Assembly (NCBI GenBank): GCA_937873655.1
Contig: CALMYQ010000021.1
Coordinates: 62,001 to 126,000, forward strand
Direction: 5' to 3'
Source: an uncultured Lewinella sp.
Lineage (GTDB): Bacteria; Bacteroidota; Bacteroidia; Chitinophagales; Saprospiraceae
Length of the DNA: 64,000 nucleotides
The first letter of the stretch is position 1. Every line of letters starts with the position of its first letter. A program made the position numbers and the translations under genes. Below are positions 1 to 8,900 of the stretch, piece by piece. Under the pieces are notes generated by a model. It did no database searches. It was not told the origin of the DNA and was given only the letters and a program-made list of their open reading frames with translations.

Positions 1-2
1 AC

Positions 3-53
3 GGGCAGAGCGGGGCCGTTTTCCGGATCGAGTTCGAACGCGCGAACCGTTAA
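3..53 (+). CDS. C-terminal end of a truncated gene, possibly a histidine kinase
   Basis: Frame 3 is open from the window edge and stops at TAA 51-53. The 16 visible residues end in GAVFRIEFERANR, which resembles the closing strand of the ATPase domain of sensor histidine kinases. That resemblance is an inference from very little sequence. The stop overlaps the stop of the convergent acetyltransferase gene inside a shared TTAA (50-53), which supports a real gene end here. Confidence 0.3.
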   Translation, partial: GQSGAVFRIEFERANR

Positions 54-859
54 CCCAGGTACCCGCCGACCCTGCTGTAGACCATTCCGGGTTTCCACGC
101 TTTCATTTCACCAAACCGCATCATATAGGCCGGGCGCAGGACGGTCCATTCCCGTTCGGTCAGGCGACCGGCCAGGTCGGCGTGTTCTTCCGGGATCACG
201 ACCACCGGTTTTCCAGCACCCTCCCGCAGTTGCAGGAGCGACATGCCGGCCGCCGCGGTTTGCGCAATGACCAGCCCTTCGCCCAGATCGGGCAGGTAGA
301 AGCCTTCAACCCGCCTGTGGTCCCGGGTGTATACCCAGGCATTGTGCAGAAACCGGATCAGTACCCGGCTTCGGTCCTCGCCCATGGCCGCCAGGTCCAT
401 CTGGAGGATTTCGGATAAAAAAACCGGATCGAACCGGCGGATATTCGGATCGGGTCGGGTGGGGGCCGGGAACGAGCCTTCCGGTCTTTTGAAAAACAGA
501 TAGCGCCCGCATTCCTGAAAACCCAGTTTTCTGTAGATAATTTCGCCGGCCGGGGTAGCCAATAAAAAAAGGTTCTTACCTTTGGATATCCCTTTTTGCA
601 TCAGGTGTTCGGTGATCATTTTACCGACGCCGCGTCCCCTCGCAGCTTCCCTTACGACAATATTCCCCAGCCAGGCCGAATTTTCAAGGATCATGAGTTC
701 ACCGACACCTATCAGTTGTGATTCGTCAGTCACTTTGATCGCATAAAAGTAATCCTGGTCCAGGTGTCTGCGGAATACCTGGGAAATATCCCCCCAATCC
801 GGCGGATTGATTTCAGGGATCAGGTCAAGGTCCTTTGCCTCGAGCAGGGATATCTGCAT
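50..859 (-). CDS. GNAT family N-acetyltransferase with a second C-terminal GNAT-like domain
   Basis: Likely transfers an acetyl group from acetyl-CoA to an amine; the substrate cannot be read. Residues about 1-140 form a GNAT fold with the acetyl-CoA loop RGRGVGK, preceded by strands ending in GNIVVREAA and followed by IYRKLGF. Residues about 150-269 resemble the second GNAT-like domain found in YitH-type proteins (MGEDRSRVLIRFL, then GFYLPDLGEG). I chose the ATG at 859 (MQISLLEAKD) rather than the longer frame from 943. A good Bacteroidota promoter (873-905) lies just upstream, and the extra 28 residues do not look like a domain. The gene is a single transcription unit, convergent with the gene fragment at the window edge. 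Confidence 0.82.
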   Translation of the reverse strand: MQISLLEAKDLDLIPEINPPDWGDISQVFRRHLDQDYFYAIKVTDESQLIGVGELMILENSAWLGNIVVREAARGRGVGKMITEHLMQKGISKGKNLFLLATPAGEIIYRKLGFQECGRYLFFKRPEGSFPAPTRPDPNIRRFDPVFLSEILQMDLAAMGEDRSRVLIRFLHNAWVYTRDHRRVEGFYLPDLGEGLVIAQTAAAGMSLLQLREGAGKPVVVIPEEHADLAGRLTEREWTVLRPAYMMRFGEMKAWKPGMVYSRVGGYLG

Positions 860-872
860 GGTTGATTTTTTG

Positions 873-905
873 CAAAGGTAGGCCCTCCGCAAAGGCGACA
901 GACAA
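873..905 (-). promoter_or_regulatory. Bacteroidota-type promoter for the GNAT gene
   Basis: On the minus strand a -7 box TACCTTTG (873-880) lies 22 nt from a -33 TTG (903-905), matching TTG-N-TAnnTTTG. Transcription would begin a few bases before the ATG at 859, giving a very short leader, which supports that start. Confidence 0.5.
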
Positions 906-929
906 AAATTATCAGTAATACCCAACACT

Positions 930-1808
930 ATGCGACACATCATCTATTTGTTCATCGGCCTGATCCCGGTTGCGGCGCTTTGCTTCCGTTGTGGGCCGCC
1001 GACGACCCGGGCCGAGCTGCGCTGGTCGGCCGATCCCGCCGTGATCCTTCCCCGGCCGATGGGCGCGCTGGGCCTGAACGCGATCGGGATTGCCGACAGC
1101 GCAATTCAACTGCAGGGCAAACTGCTGGGTTCCGTACGCAAGACGATCCTCAATTTGTACGGCGACCCGTTCCCCCCCGGATCCAGGTATACCGTCCGGG
1201 TGACGCTGGAGCCGTATAAATTCCGTGCCGATCTGCCGTTTGGGGTCGGTTTTGAGCCGGGCGGCATCACCCTCCTCGACAGCCTGATCAAAGGGCCGTT
1301 ACCCATTCTGGAAGGGGACCGGGCTACGTTTACCGTCCGGTTCAACCGTCAATTGCCGTGCGGATTGTACAAGATGAGTTTCCTGATCGATTCGACCGGC
1401 CGGTATATCGATGATGTCCATAAGGCCGATAACCTGTATGAAAACTTTCTTTTTGTGCAGGGGAAACAACCGTTCGACGCGCAATGGCTCACACCGGATA
1501 CCATGACCATCCGGGCGGCCAACCCGCCGCCGGTGGCCTTTTCTTTAAGGGTCTCCTCGGCAACACCCGACGGACCCGGAGTCATTTATGCCGATATGGA
1601 AGTGAAAGCTCCGCAGGGTTCTACGGCTACCTCCGCGCCGGTACGGGGCATGCGGTTCCCGGAATTGCCGGCGACGGTTGATATCGCCGTTCAGCCGTCA
1701 TCCGCTCAATCCGGGACGGTTGAAGACATGACCGTTATTTTGCGATTCTATGCCGCAGACGGCGGTGCATTCAAACAAAAAACAGCCAGGGTCCGGATTT
1801 TGCATTGA
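930..1808 (+). CDS. Uncharacterised exported protein, probable lipoprotein
   Basis: 292 residues. The N-terminus is a signal peptide with a possible lipobox ending at Cys18 or Cys21 (LIPVAALCFRC). The body is beta-rich, with a segment near residues 70-160 (YTVRVTLEPYKF, then GLYKMSFLIDSTG ending DNLYENFLFV) that looks like an Ig-like or CARDB-like fold; that is inference. The last about 50 residues (PELPATVDIAV to ARVRILH) are clearly related to the C-terminus of the small lipoprotein at 2004-2243: both share an LPA start, VEDM in the middle and an AEVRILH-like end. Function unknown. Confidence 0.7.
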   Translation: MRHIIYLFIGLIPVAALCFRCGPPTTRAELRWSADPAVILPRPMGALGLNAIGIADSAIQLQGKLLGSVRKTILNLYGDPFPPGSRYTVRVTLEPYKFRADLPFGVGFEPGGITLLDSLIKGPLPILEGDRATFTVRFNRQLPCGLYKMSFLIDSTGRYIDDVHKADNLYENFLFVQGKQPFDAQWLTPDTMTIRAANPPPVAFSLRVSSATPDGPGVIYADMEVKAPQGSTATSAPVRGMRFPELPATVDIAVQPSSAQSGTVEDMTVILRFYAADGGAFKQKTARVRILH

Positions 1809-2003
1809 CCCTGAATCCATACTGCCGGACATTTGTCAAAAGGGTAAAGCAAGGGAGAGCCCGCTCTCCCCCTCTCCCCAAATCTCCCACTCCGCCCATT
1901 TTGCCCGGCAGTAAGCGTATATATGCAGGCATGGGCCCGGGAATGGGAAAAATTTTGTATATTGGACTGAATACCATCTTTTTATCATTTAAAACCCAAA
2001 ACC

Positions 2004-2243
2004 ATGAAACCCATTGTCAAGCATCTCCTATGGTTTGTTCCCCTGATTTTGCTTTTTTTCGGATGCCCGAAACCGCCGGTGCGGCTGACGCCGTTGCCCG
2101 CTGCCATCAATGTCACGGTTGCGCCGTCAGCGCCGCCGGTCGATGTGGTGGAGGATATGCTGCTGAAGGTTACCCTGTTTTCGGATGACGGATGCATTTT
2201 GCGGCAACAGACGGCCGAGGTCCGGATCCTGCACGATATTTGA
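2004..2243 (+). CDS. Small lipoprotein, paralogous to the C-terminal domain of the preceding protein
   Basis: 79 residues: a hydrophobic signal sequence with lipobox LFFGC (Cys24), then a about 52-residue domain. The domain matches the last 50 residues of the protein at 930-1808: TPLPAAINVTV against PELPATVDIAV, VVEDMLLKVTLF against TVEDMTVILRFY, QTAEVRILH against KTARVRILH. The gene therefore looks like a partial duplication with its own lipid anchor, or a stand-alone domain that was fused upstream. No function can be named. Confidence 0.7.
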   Translation: MKPIVKHLLWFVPLILLFFGCPKPPVRLTPLPAAINVTVAPSAPPVDVVEDMLLKVTLFSDDGCILRQQTAEVRILHDI

Positions 2244-2325
2244 TGAAAAAAAACTGTCCGAAAACCGCCCTTCGCCTGAAGAGCCGTTTTCGGACAGAAA
2301 TTAAACAACAGTGGATTTTACCCGG

Positions 2326-2763
2326 TCAGGCAACCATCACATCGTATTCCCGGCGCTGGGCTTCCGGCAGTTTCGGGCAGGTGATGATGAGTACGCCGTT
2401 GACCTGTTTGGCGCTGATGTTCTCGACGTCAACGCTGTCATTCAGGACAAACGATTTCTCAAATGCCTTGACGGGGTATTCCTGGTGGATGAAATTGGGA
2501 TTGAATCCATCCTCCACAGTACGTTTCCCGCTGACGTACAGGACGTCTCTGACCACAGAAACGGTGACGTTTTCCTTATCGAATCCCAGTGCGTACAGGT
2601 ATATCTCATAGGAAGTGTCCGTTTCCTCGATATTGACGGGAATGTTGTGCTTCGGCCGTCTGGGGCCGAAAGAAGCGAAGTTTCCGAATTTTCCGGGATG
2701 CCAATGCCTCCCGTATGCACGGCCGTAGTCTCTTGCACGGCCTGCAGCACAGTGTCCAAACAT
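2326..2763 (-). CDS. Small heat shock protein, Hsp20/alpha-crystallin family
   Basis: ATP-independent holdase chaperone that binds unfolding proteins. 145 residues, the usual size for the family. The alpha-crystallin domain spans about residues 35-135: PVNIEETDTSYEIYLYALG, then VTVSVVRDVLYVSGKR, and the conserved end GVLIITCPK with the alternating hydrophobic pattern typical of Hsp20. It is the last gene of a leftward run headed by the hydrolase at 5628 and containing an ECF sigma factor, so it may be part of a stress operon. The Gly/His-rich N-terminus (GRAYGRHWHPGKFG) is short for the family. Confidence 0.9.
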   Translation of the reverse strand: MFGHCAAGRARDYGRAYGRHWHPGKFGNFASFGPRRPKHNIPVNIEETDTSYEIYLYALGFDKENVTVSVVRDVLYVSGKRTVEDGFNPNFIHQEYPVKAFEKSFVLNDSVDVENISAKQVNGVLIITCPKLPEAQRREYDVMVA

Positions 2764-2819
2764 GTTGAAAAACTTATTTAAGGTGAACGATAATTAAGAC
2801 TTGCAATCCTGGTGTTGCG

Positions 2820-3089
2820 CTAAACAAACTCGCTCTCGCGGCGTTGGTTTCTCCAATGGCGGCAGGGCATGGACAGCCTTTCCTGGAAAAGCTCGTATTC
2901 TGCATCGCTCATATGCCGGACTTTATCGGCAAAAGCGGCGATTCCGTGGCGGCGAAACCTGCGGAATCCCCAGAAGCGAAAAGCGAGAAACCCGACGGCA
3001 ACAGCCAGCAGCAATGGAGGAGCAAAAAAGATCAATGCGCCGAAAAACAAGGCGGCGCCGAAAAATGGAAAACGAGGTCGATGATACAT
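2820..3089 (-). CDS. Small membrane protein of a sigma factor/Hsp20 operon
   Basis: 89 residues. Residues about 8-45 are strongly hydrophobic (FFGALIFFAPPLLLAVAVGFL), followed by an Arg-rich stretch and a tail with MSDAEYELFQERL. The tail has the same pattern as the tail of the neighbouring membrane protein (MSDEERQRFKEAW), so the two are probably distant paralogues. It lies between that gene and Hsp20. The tail recalls the MTPEER-type helix of small periplasmic stress or metal-sensing proteins. Inference only; no function assigned. Confidence 0.6.
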   Translation of the reverse strand: MYHRPRFPFFGAALFFGALIFFAPPLLLAVAVGFLAFRFWGFRRFRRHGIAAFADKVRHMSDAEYELFQERLSMPCRHWRNQRRESEFV

Positions 3090-3183
3090 GGTGATCTCCG
3101 TTTGATGAATGAATGCTTTCTTTTAAGGGAAGACGGAGCACCGGAGAAATTACTTTAAACGGAAGTGATTTTTTTGAAAAAAA

Positions 3184-3504
3184 TTATTTTTCGCATCGCT
3201 TACGCCAGGCTTCCTTGAATCTTTGGCGTTCTTCATCGCTCATATTCATCCATTTTTCCCGAAAAAAAGGCGGCTTTTTGCCGTGCATCGGGTTGCCGCC
3301 GGGCGGCCGCATGCGGAAACCGCCGAACAACAACCGCGACAGCAACAACAACCCCATGGCCTGGCCGTAAGTGACGGCAGACACCCCGACGACGACGGGT
3401 TGAAGCGCATAATTCCAGAGGAACATCACCGCGCCGGAAGCCAGGAGGAACAGGCCGATGATGAGCGGGAACAGGAAGGGCCGGTAGTTGTTGTATCTTT
3501 TCAT
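3184..3504 (-). CDS. Small membrane protein, possible sigma-factor partner
   Basis: 106 residues with two or three membrane segments (PFLFPLIIGLFLLASGAVMF and a second around residues 35-62) and a charged helical tail KPPFFREKWMNMSDEERQRF. It starts one base after the stop of the ECF sigma factor gene, so the two are very likely translationally coupled. Membrane anti-sigma factors are typically encoded in that position, but no known anti-sigma domain is recognisable. Anti-sigma or signal-input role is inference. Confidence 0.65.
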   Translation of the reverse strand: MKRYNNYRPFLFPLIIGLFLLASGAVMFLWNYALQPVVVGVSAVTYGQAMGLLLLSRLLFGGFRMRPPGGNPMHGKKPPFFREKWMNMSDEERQRFKEAWRKRCEK

Positions 3505-3505
3505 C

Positions 3506-4060
3506 TTATTTGATGTCGTTTAATTCGTCGTATAAAAATTGGAGCCTTGTGCGCAGGCGTTGTACGGCATATCGCTTCCGGCTGATAACGGTTTTGATGT
3601 TTTCGCTGGTCTTATCGGCGATTTCCTGGAGCGTCATGTCCTCGAGTTCGTTCCACACGAAGACGTTGCGCTGTTCTTCGGGCATTTCCTCGAGGGCGCT
3701 CATCAGTTCATCCCAAAAGAGCTCGTTGAAAAAAGCGGCGTCCGGGTCGCTGTCTTCGGGCAGCAGCCACTCGCGGAGGTAGAGCCCGTCCTCGTTGTCG
3801 CCATCCGAAAAATCTTCCGGTTGTTCCGGTCTTTTGCGCCGGTAGTTATCCGTGATCCGGTTGCGGGCCACCTGATATAGCCAGGCGCTCATGTTCTCGA
3901 TCTGTTCCAGGTCGGTCAGCCTGCTGAGCTGGTACCATACTTCCTGAACGATGTCTTCGGCGTCTTCTTCCGACCGGACCCTGCCCCGAACAAAGCCAAA
4001 TAGCCGCTTGCCATACTGCTGTATGGTTTTGATGAGCCCGGGTTTTGTTTCGTCGGCCAT
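3506..4060 (-). CDS. ECF-type RNA polymerase sigma factor
   Basis: Directs RNA polymerase to stress-type promoters. 184 residues, usual for ECF sigma factors. Region 2 is about residues 12-85 (RLFGFVRGRVRSEEDAEDIVQE and SAWLYQVARNRITDNYRR). Region 4 is about residues 115-170 (ALEEMPEEQRNVFVWNELE, then the helix-turn-helix TLQEIADKTSENIKTVISRK). The start is 9 nt past the stop of the unknown gene at 4070-4672, and the next gene follows after 1 nt, so it sits mid-operon. A classical anti-sigma gene is not recognisable; the adjacent small membrane proteins are the best candidates. Confidence 0.92.
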   Translation of the reverse strand: MADETKPGLIKTIQQYGKRLFGFVRGRVRSEEDAEDIVQEVWYQLSRLTDLEQIENMSAWLYQVARNRITDNYRRKRPEQPEDFSDGDNEDGLYLREWLLPEDSDPDAAFFNELFWDELMSALEEMPEEQRNVFVWNELEDMTLQEIADKTSENIKTVISRKRYAVQRLRTRLQFLYDELNDIK

Positions 4061-4069
4061 GAGCGCGGC

Positions 4070-4672
4070 TTATTTCAGGCTTTTGTAAATTTTCATCCCC
4101 AGTTCGTAGAAGTCCATGACCTCCTCAACCGGTACGCGCCTGGAATACCTGTAGACCAGCAGATAATTGTCCAGCGATTCCACCCTTAGTTTTTTTCCAT
4201 TTTTCAGCAACCTGGTAAAATCGTAATTGACCATCGATTTTACCAGGGCGATCTCTTCCGTTTTGAAAATATAGCGTTCATAAAATGCCGGATCCTTGAT
4301 CAGTTCCGGCATTTTGCTTTTATTGAAATAAGCTGCGATCTTGTGGAAAAAATTGCGTGGATAAATCTTGAAAGCAGGCAGCCGGGATATTTCGGCGGAG
4401 AGCAAAAATACAGTCTGGGCAACGGTTTCGCTGTGGTTGCCCCTGTTGACAATATATTTATAATCAAACAAGCGGACCTTGCCCGGAATTTCCGGGACAT
4501 CCTTTTCAAGCATATTGTAGATTTTGCCTGATTTGTGCCTGAAAAGCGAAAAAGCCTTCAGCCCCTTTCCAAGTCCGGGCTCATCTTTCGGCGTGAAAGT
4601 AAAATGGTTGGATAAAGCGATTTTTCCCATCGCTTCCCTCCTCAAGGCGGCCCTTTTAAAAATATTGAACAT
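4070..4672 (-). CDS. Conserved protein of unknown function
   Basis: 200 residues from the ATG at 4672 (MFNIFKRAALRREAMGK), which lies 2 nt past the stop of the hydrolase gene; the longer start would overlap that gene. Visible pattern: SLFRHKSGKIYNML, then VRLFDYKYIV, SETVAQTVFLL, a phrase IYPRNFFHKIAAYF, and a C-terminal strand LLVYRYSRRVPVEEVMDFYE. This order is familiar from uncharacterised cytoplasmic or membrane-associated proteins of cyanobacteria and Bacteroidota, for which I know no function. No signal peptide or membrane segment is obvious. Confidence 0.7.
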   Translation of the reverse strand: MFNIFKRAALRREAMGKIALSNHFTFTPKDEPGLGKGLKAFSLFRHKSGKIYNMLEKDVPEIPGKVRLFDYKYIVNRGNHSETVAQTVFLLSAEISRLPAFKIYPRNFFHKIAAYFNKSKMPELIKDPAFYERYIFKTEEIALVKSMVNYDFTRLLKNGKKLRVESLDNYLLVYRYSRRVPVEEVMDFYELGMKIYKSLK

Positions 4673-4674
4673 GG

Positions 4675-5628
4675 CTATTGTTGCTGGATAAATGCCCGGA
4701 CATCGGCCAACCACTCCTTTTTGTACTTGTTCAGGTAATTCTCATGGCCGGCGTCCGGATAGGTCACCAGTTTCTTATTCCCCGGGAGGTTGGCAAAGAT
4801 GGCATCGATCTCCCACCGGCTTACCCGTTCGTCCTTTTCACCGTAGAGCAGCAGCGTCGGCACATATACGTCCCTGGCGTATTCCGTCGGTTTGTGGGAA
4901 AAAGCCCAGAATCCGTTTTGCACGCTGCCCCAGAACAGCATCATCCCGACAAAGGGAACGGTCGGAAAATGCTTGGCCTCAAACCGGATGGCCGTCGTTT
5001 GATACAGAGAAGCGAACGGGCATTCGATCATGATCCCGGCCGGCTCGATGCAATAATCGTGGATGGCTTTGAGGATGGCTACCGACCCCATGGAGGTGCC
5101 GTAGAAGTAAATGTTCTTGACCCCGTTCAGGGTGAGGTAATCGTAAGCGGCCTTTACGTCTTCCGCCTCCTTGAACCCCACTGTCGTCTGATTGCCCTGC
5201 GAGCCGCCGCAACCCATGAAATCGACCAGCAGCGTATTGTAGCCCATGCGCAGGAACTCTTCCGATTTGTCGAGCATAAAGGATTTCTGACCGCCGTACC
5301 CATGAAAGAAGACAACCGTGCCTTTGGGGTTGGGGATCTTTATGCTCCAGCATTCCAGTTTTTTGTGGCTGTACAATTTGACGGTTGCAAATGCGCGCCC
5401 CGGCCACAGGTTGTTCATCGGCCTGGGATTGTCGATGCCCAGAAACAGCATTTTCACGATCTGCGGTATGGAGAGTTCGTCCACATCCGGGCGGGTTCCC
5501 TGGCTTGAGGAAAAATGGGTAAACCGGTAAGCGTGGCAAAAGGCGACAAAATTCATCAGCAGGAAGATCACCGCCAGGGACCAGAACAACCGTTTGAACC
5601 ACCTTTTGCCGGGCAATCTGAAACCCAT
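4675..5628 (-). CDS. Membrane-anchored alpha/beta hydrolase
   Basis: Serine hydrolase; substrate unknown. 317 residues from ATG 5628. The longer frame to 5787 adds a non-domain stretch, so I prefer this start, which places a signal anchor (LFWSLAVIFLLMNFVAF) near residues 11-30. Core features: oxyanion region FFHGYGG around residue 109, nucleophile elbow YGTSMGS with Ser179, then Asp266 (YGEKDERVS) and His295 (DAGHENY) as a plausible triad. It resembles the BEM46/FrsA-like group of one-domain hydrolases. It is the first gene of the leftward operon leading to the ECF sigma factor and Hsp20. Confidence 0.85.
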   Translation of the reverse strand: MGFRLPGKRWFKRLFWSLAVIFLLMNFVAFCHAYRFTHFSSSQGTRPDVDELSIPQIVKMLFLGIDNPRPMNNLWPGRAFATVKLYSHKKLECWSIKIPNPKGTVVFFHGYGGQKSFMLDKSEEFLRMGYNTLLVDFMGCGGSQGNQTTVGFKEAEDVKAAYDYLTLNGVKNIYFYGTSMGSVAILKAIHDYCIEPAGIMIECPFASLYQTTAIRFEAKHFPTVPFVGMMLFWGSVQNGFWAFSHKPTEYARDVYVPTLLLYGEKDERVSRWEIDAIFANLPGNKKLVTYPDAGHENYLNKYKKEWLADVRAFIQQQ

Positions 5629-5988
5629 GATCTTTTTATTATGAACCGGTCTGTCATTGGTTTGAATGGGGCCCAGCATATCGGTTTTATCGCCTTGCCG
5701 ATATCCAATCCCGTCCGTCTGCGAAGTGAGCAGCCGTCCGCTTTTGCGGAGGTGGAAGGCGTTGTAAATATCGGTGACAATCCTCATAAAATTAACCCGC
5801 TAAGGTGCAACGTGTTACGATTTTCAGAAATAACGGCAATTGGCCCGTAAAGGTACAGTTTTCAAATTTCCTGCAGGCGCCTACGAATACTCAAAAACCG
5901 GCTACACCTGATAAAGTTGCATTTACAACGCGTTGTCACCCCCCGATCTTGCAGAAAAATTCGATAACACCTTAAAATGTGCTGCAAG
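5629..5988. other. Divergent intergenic region with a 12-bp palindrome
   Basis: 360 bp between the leftward hydrolase operon and the rightward VIT-VWA gene. It holds a perfect palindrome ACAACGCGTTGT (5925-5936), about 50 bp before the VIT-VWA start, and a similar imperfect GCAACGTGTTACG near 5805-5818. These could be binding sites of a dimeric regulator. I see no convincing TAnnTTTG promoter box here. Confidence 0.35.
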
Positions 5989-8900
5989 ATGAAAAAATCA
6001 GTAATCCCAATTCTCCCGCTGCTGTTGCTGCTCGCGTTGCCGGCAGGGAATGGCCTCTGGGGACAAATCGAAAACGACAGGTCCTCGTCTCCTTATTTCC
6101 AGGTCAACTGCGCGGACGAAAAAACCGAACAGTTGCCTTTGATGGCCACCTCCGCCCGGGTCAATATCGCGGGTGTCATCGCGGATGTGCAAGTGACCCA
6201 GCGCTACAGAAATGCCGGAGAAAAACCCATTGAGGCGATTTATGTGTTTCCCGCGTCGACGCGTGCAGCCGTATACGGCATGAAAATGACGATCGGATCC
6301 CGGGTGGTCACCGCAAAGATCGAAGAAAAGGAAAAAGCGCGCCATCAATACGAGCAGGCGTTGGAGGACGGCCGGCGGGCCTCGCTGCTGGAACAGGATC
6401 GCCCCAATGTGTTCCGGATGAACGTCGGCAATATCCTCCCCGGCGATACGATAGAAGTATTGCTGCAATACACGGAATACCTCATACCGGAATCCGGGGT
6501 TTACCGTTTCGTTTACCCCGCGGTGGTCGGCCCCCGGTATACCGGCGGAAAAATCGCCGATGGGCAAGGCGACCGGGCCTATACGGCTGTCCCGTACCAA
6601 CATCAGGGACAGGCGCCGTCCTATGATTTCAATCTGCAGGTGAACCTGTCGGGCGGCATGCCGTTGAGCGATATCCGGTCTTCAAGCCACAAAATATCCG
6701 TCGACAATCCCGGCAACGGCACCGCCGAAATCAGCCTCGATCCCGCAGAACGCAAGGGCGGAAACCGGGATTTTATCCTGGACTACCGCATGGCCGGCAA
6801 CCAGATCCAGACCGGCATGCTCACCTTTGACGACGGGAAGGAGAAATTCTTCCTTTTCATTGCCCAGCCGCCGAAATCGGTGGACAAAACAGATATTCCG
6901 CCCCGGGAATACATTTTTGTGGTAGATGTGTCGGGCTCAATGAACGGCTTTCCGCTGGACGTATCCAAAGCATTGCTCCGGGATCTTGTCGCCGGATTGA
7001 AACCCAACGACCGGTTCAACATCCTCCTCTTTGCCGGCGGCAGCAACCTGATGTCGGAAAACTCCTTGCCCGCCACCCCTGAAAATGTCGAAGCCGCTTT
7101 CAAAGTCCTGGACAACGAGAACGGCGGCGGCGGAACGGAACTGCTGCCTGCCCTGAAACGGGCATTGGCCCTGCCCCGTAACGACGAGGGTTTATCCAGG
7201 TCGATCGTGCTCATTACCGACGGATACATTTCTGTGGAAGCGGAGGCGTTTGATCTGGTCCGGAATAATCTCGATCAGTCCAACCTTTTTGCATTCGGGA
7301 TCGGGAGCAGCGTCAACCGGTTCCTGATAGAAGGCCTGGCCAGGGCCGGTAAAAGCGAACCCTTTATCGTAACCGCACAAAACGAAGCCCCGGCTGTCGC
7401 CAAAAAATTCCGGCAGTACATCGCCTCCCCGGTATTGACCCAGGTGAAGGTCGATTTCGGACAAATGCAGGTCTATGACCAGGAGCCGGTGACCATTCCG
7501 GATGTCCTGGCGGAACGCCCGGTCGTCATTTTCGGAAAATACAAAGGCAAAACGGACGGTACCGTCAAGCTCACCGGTTTTACAGGCGCGAATAAAAAGT
7601 ACAGCTATAAGTTCAACCTCAAGGATGCCGTTTCCGGTGATCAGAACGCGGCGCTGAGGTATTTGTGGGCCCGCGACCGGATCAAAACCCTGGACGACTA
7701 CAACCAATCGGACTATGATATCCAGCGCATCGCCGAGGTGACCCGGCTGGGGTTGCAGTACAACCTGCTCACAGCGTATACCTCCTTTGTGGCCGTAGAC
7801 GAGGAAATTGCCGTGAAGGACGGTGAAAAGGCCGTCGCCGTCAAACAGCCGCTGCCGATGCCGGAAGGTGTTTCCGATTATGCGGTGGGATTTTCGCCCG
7901 GATTCAGCGGCGTGGCCTTTGCAGGAGCATCCCGTCATTTATTCAAAGGACTTTTTAATTTTTCCAATATGAAACCCGTTCATCGTATTTCCCTCATCAT
8001 CGGTCTGATTGCCCTCGTGCTGATTATCGGCCTTCAGGTTAAAACCAGCCGCTCAAAAAACCAAAACAATCCTGTCGCAACACCGGAGGCTGAGGTTTCC
8101 GGCCGGCCGCAGGTCACCTTTGTGCTGGGTGAAGACGATACGGCGGACAACCCGTACTATCGCAACGCCATGGCTTATTGCCGGCAAAACGAAGGGCAGC
8201 TGGGCGGGCAAATCGTCCAATCCTGCCGGTCATTGCTGGAAGTCCGCGATTACCTGGAAAAAAACGCGCCCTCCGGCAGGCCGTGGGGCAAGGTGAGCCT
8301 GATCGTACACGGCAACGAGTGGACGGGGCTGGCAGTACCGGTCGCCCCGGGCGGCCCGCGCGCTTCGGAAATGGAGATCAACAAGGCTTTACAGGCCAAA
8401 ACATTCCCCGAGTTATCCGACCGGATTGTGGACCGGCATTCCGAGGTAGTCGTCTACGCCTGCGGTCTGGGACGCAATACGGCTATTCTGCACAGCCTCG
8501 CCCGTTTGTTGGGCGGGGCTGACGCCCAGCGGCCGGTGATCCGCGCGAGCAAATATTTCAACCTGTACGAACCGGTGGCCTCCGATCCGTCGACCATCCG
8601 GCAATCCAGCGCAGATTACTGGTATGTCTACTACCCTTCCGGGAAACGCCCCGGGAAAGAAGAATTGCTGGCGCGGTTTGAGCATCAATTCCCGGATGAA
8701 GACCTGGATTGGGCAGACGTCTTGTTGCGATTCAACCCCCGCTGGCCCGGCGATACTTACTGCTACCGGGTGCCGGTTCCGATCCAATGGACGGTGGTAT
8801 ACCGGCAACCCGCGGATCTGCCCGATCTGAAATCACCAGCAGCACAAAAGACCTGGCTTGGATCACAAACTGAGCTGATGGACGTCCTGCATGAAATGGG

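Noticed and set aside
2192..2611. 139-codon open frame on the plus strand over the Hsp20 gene
   Set aside because: It is antisense to a clear Hsp20 gene and has no domain character.
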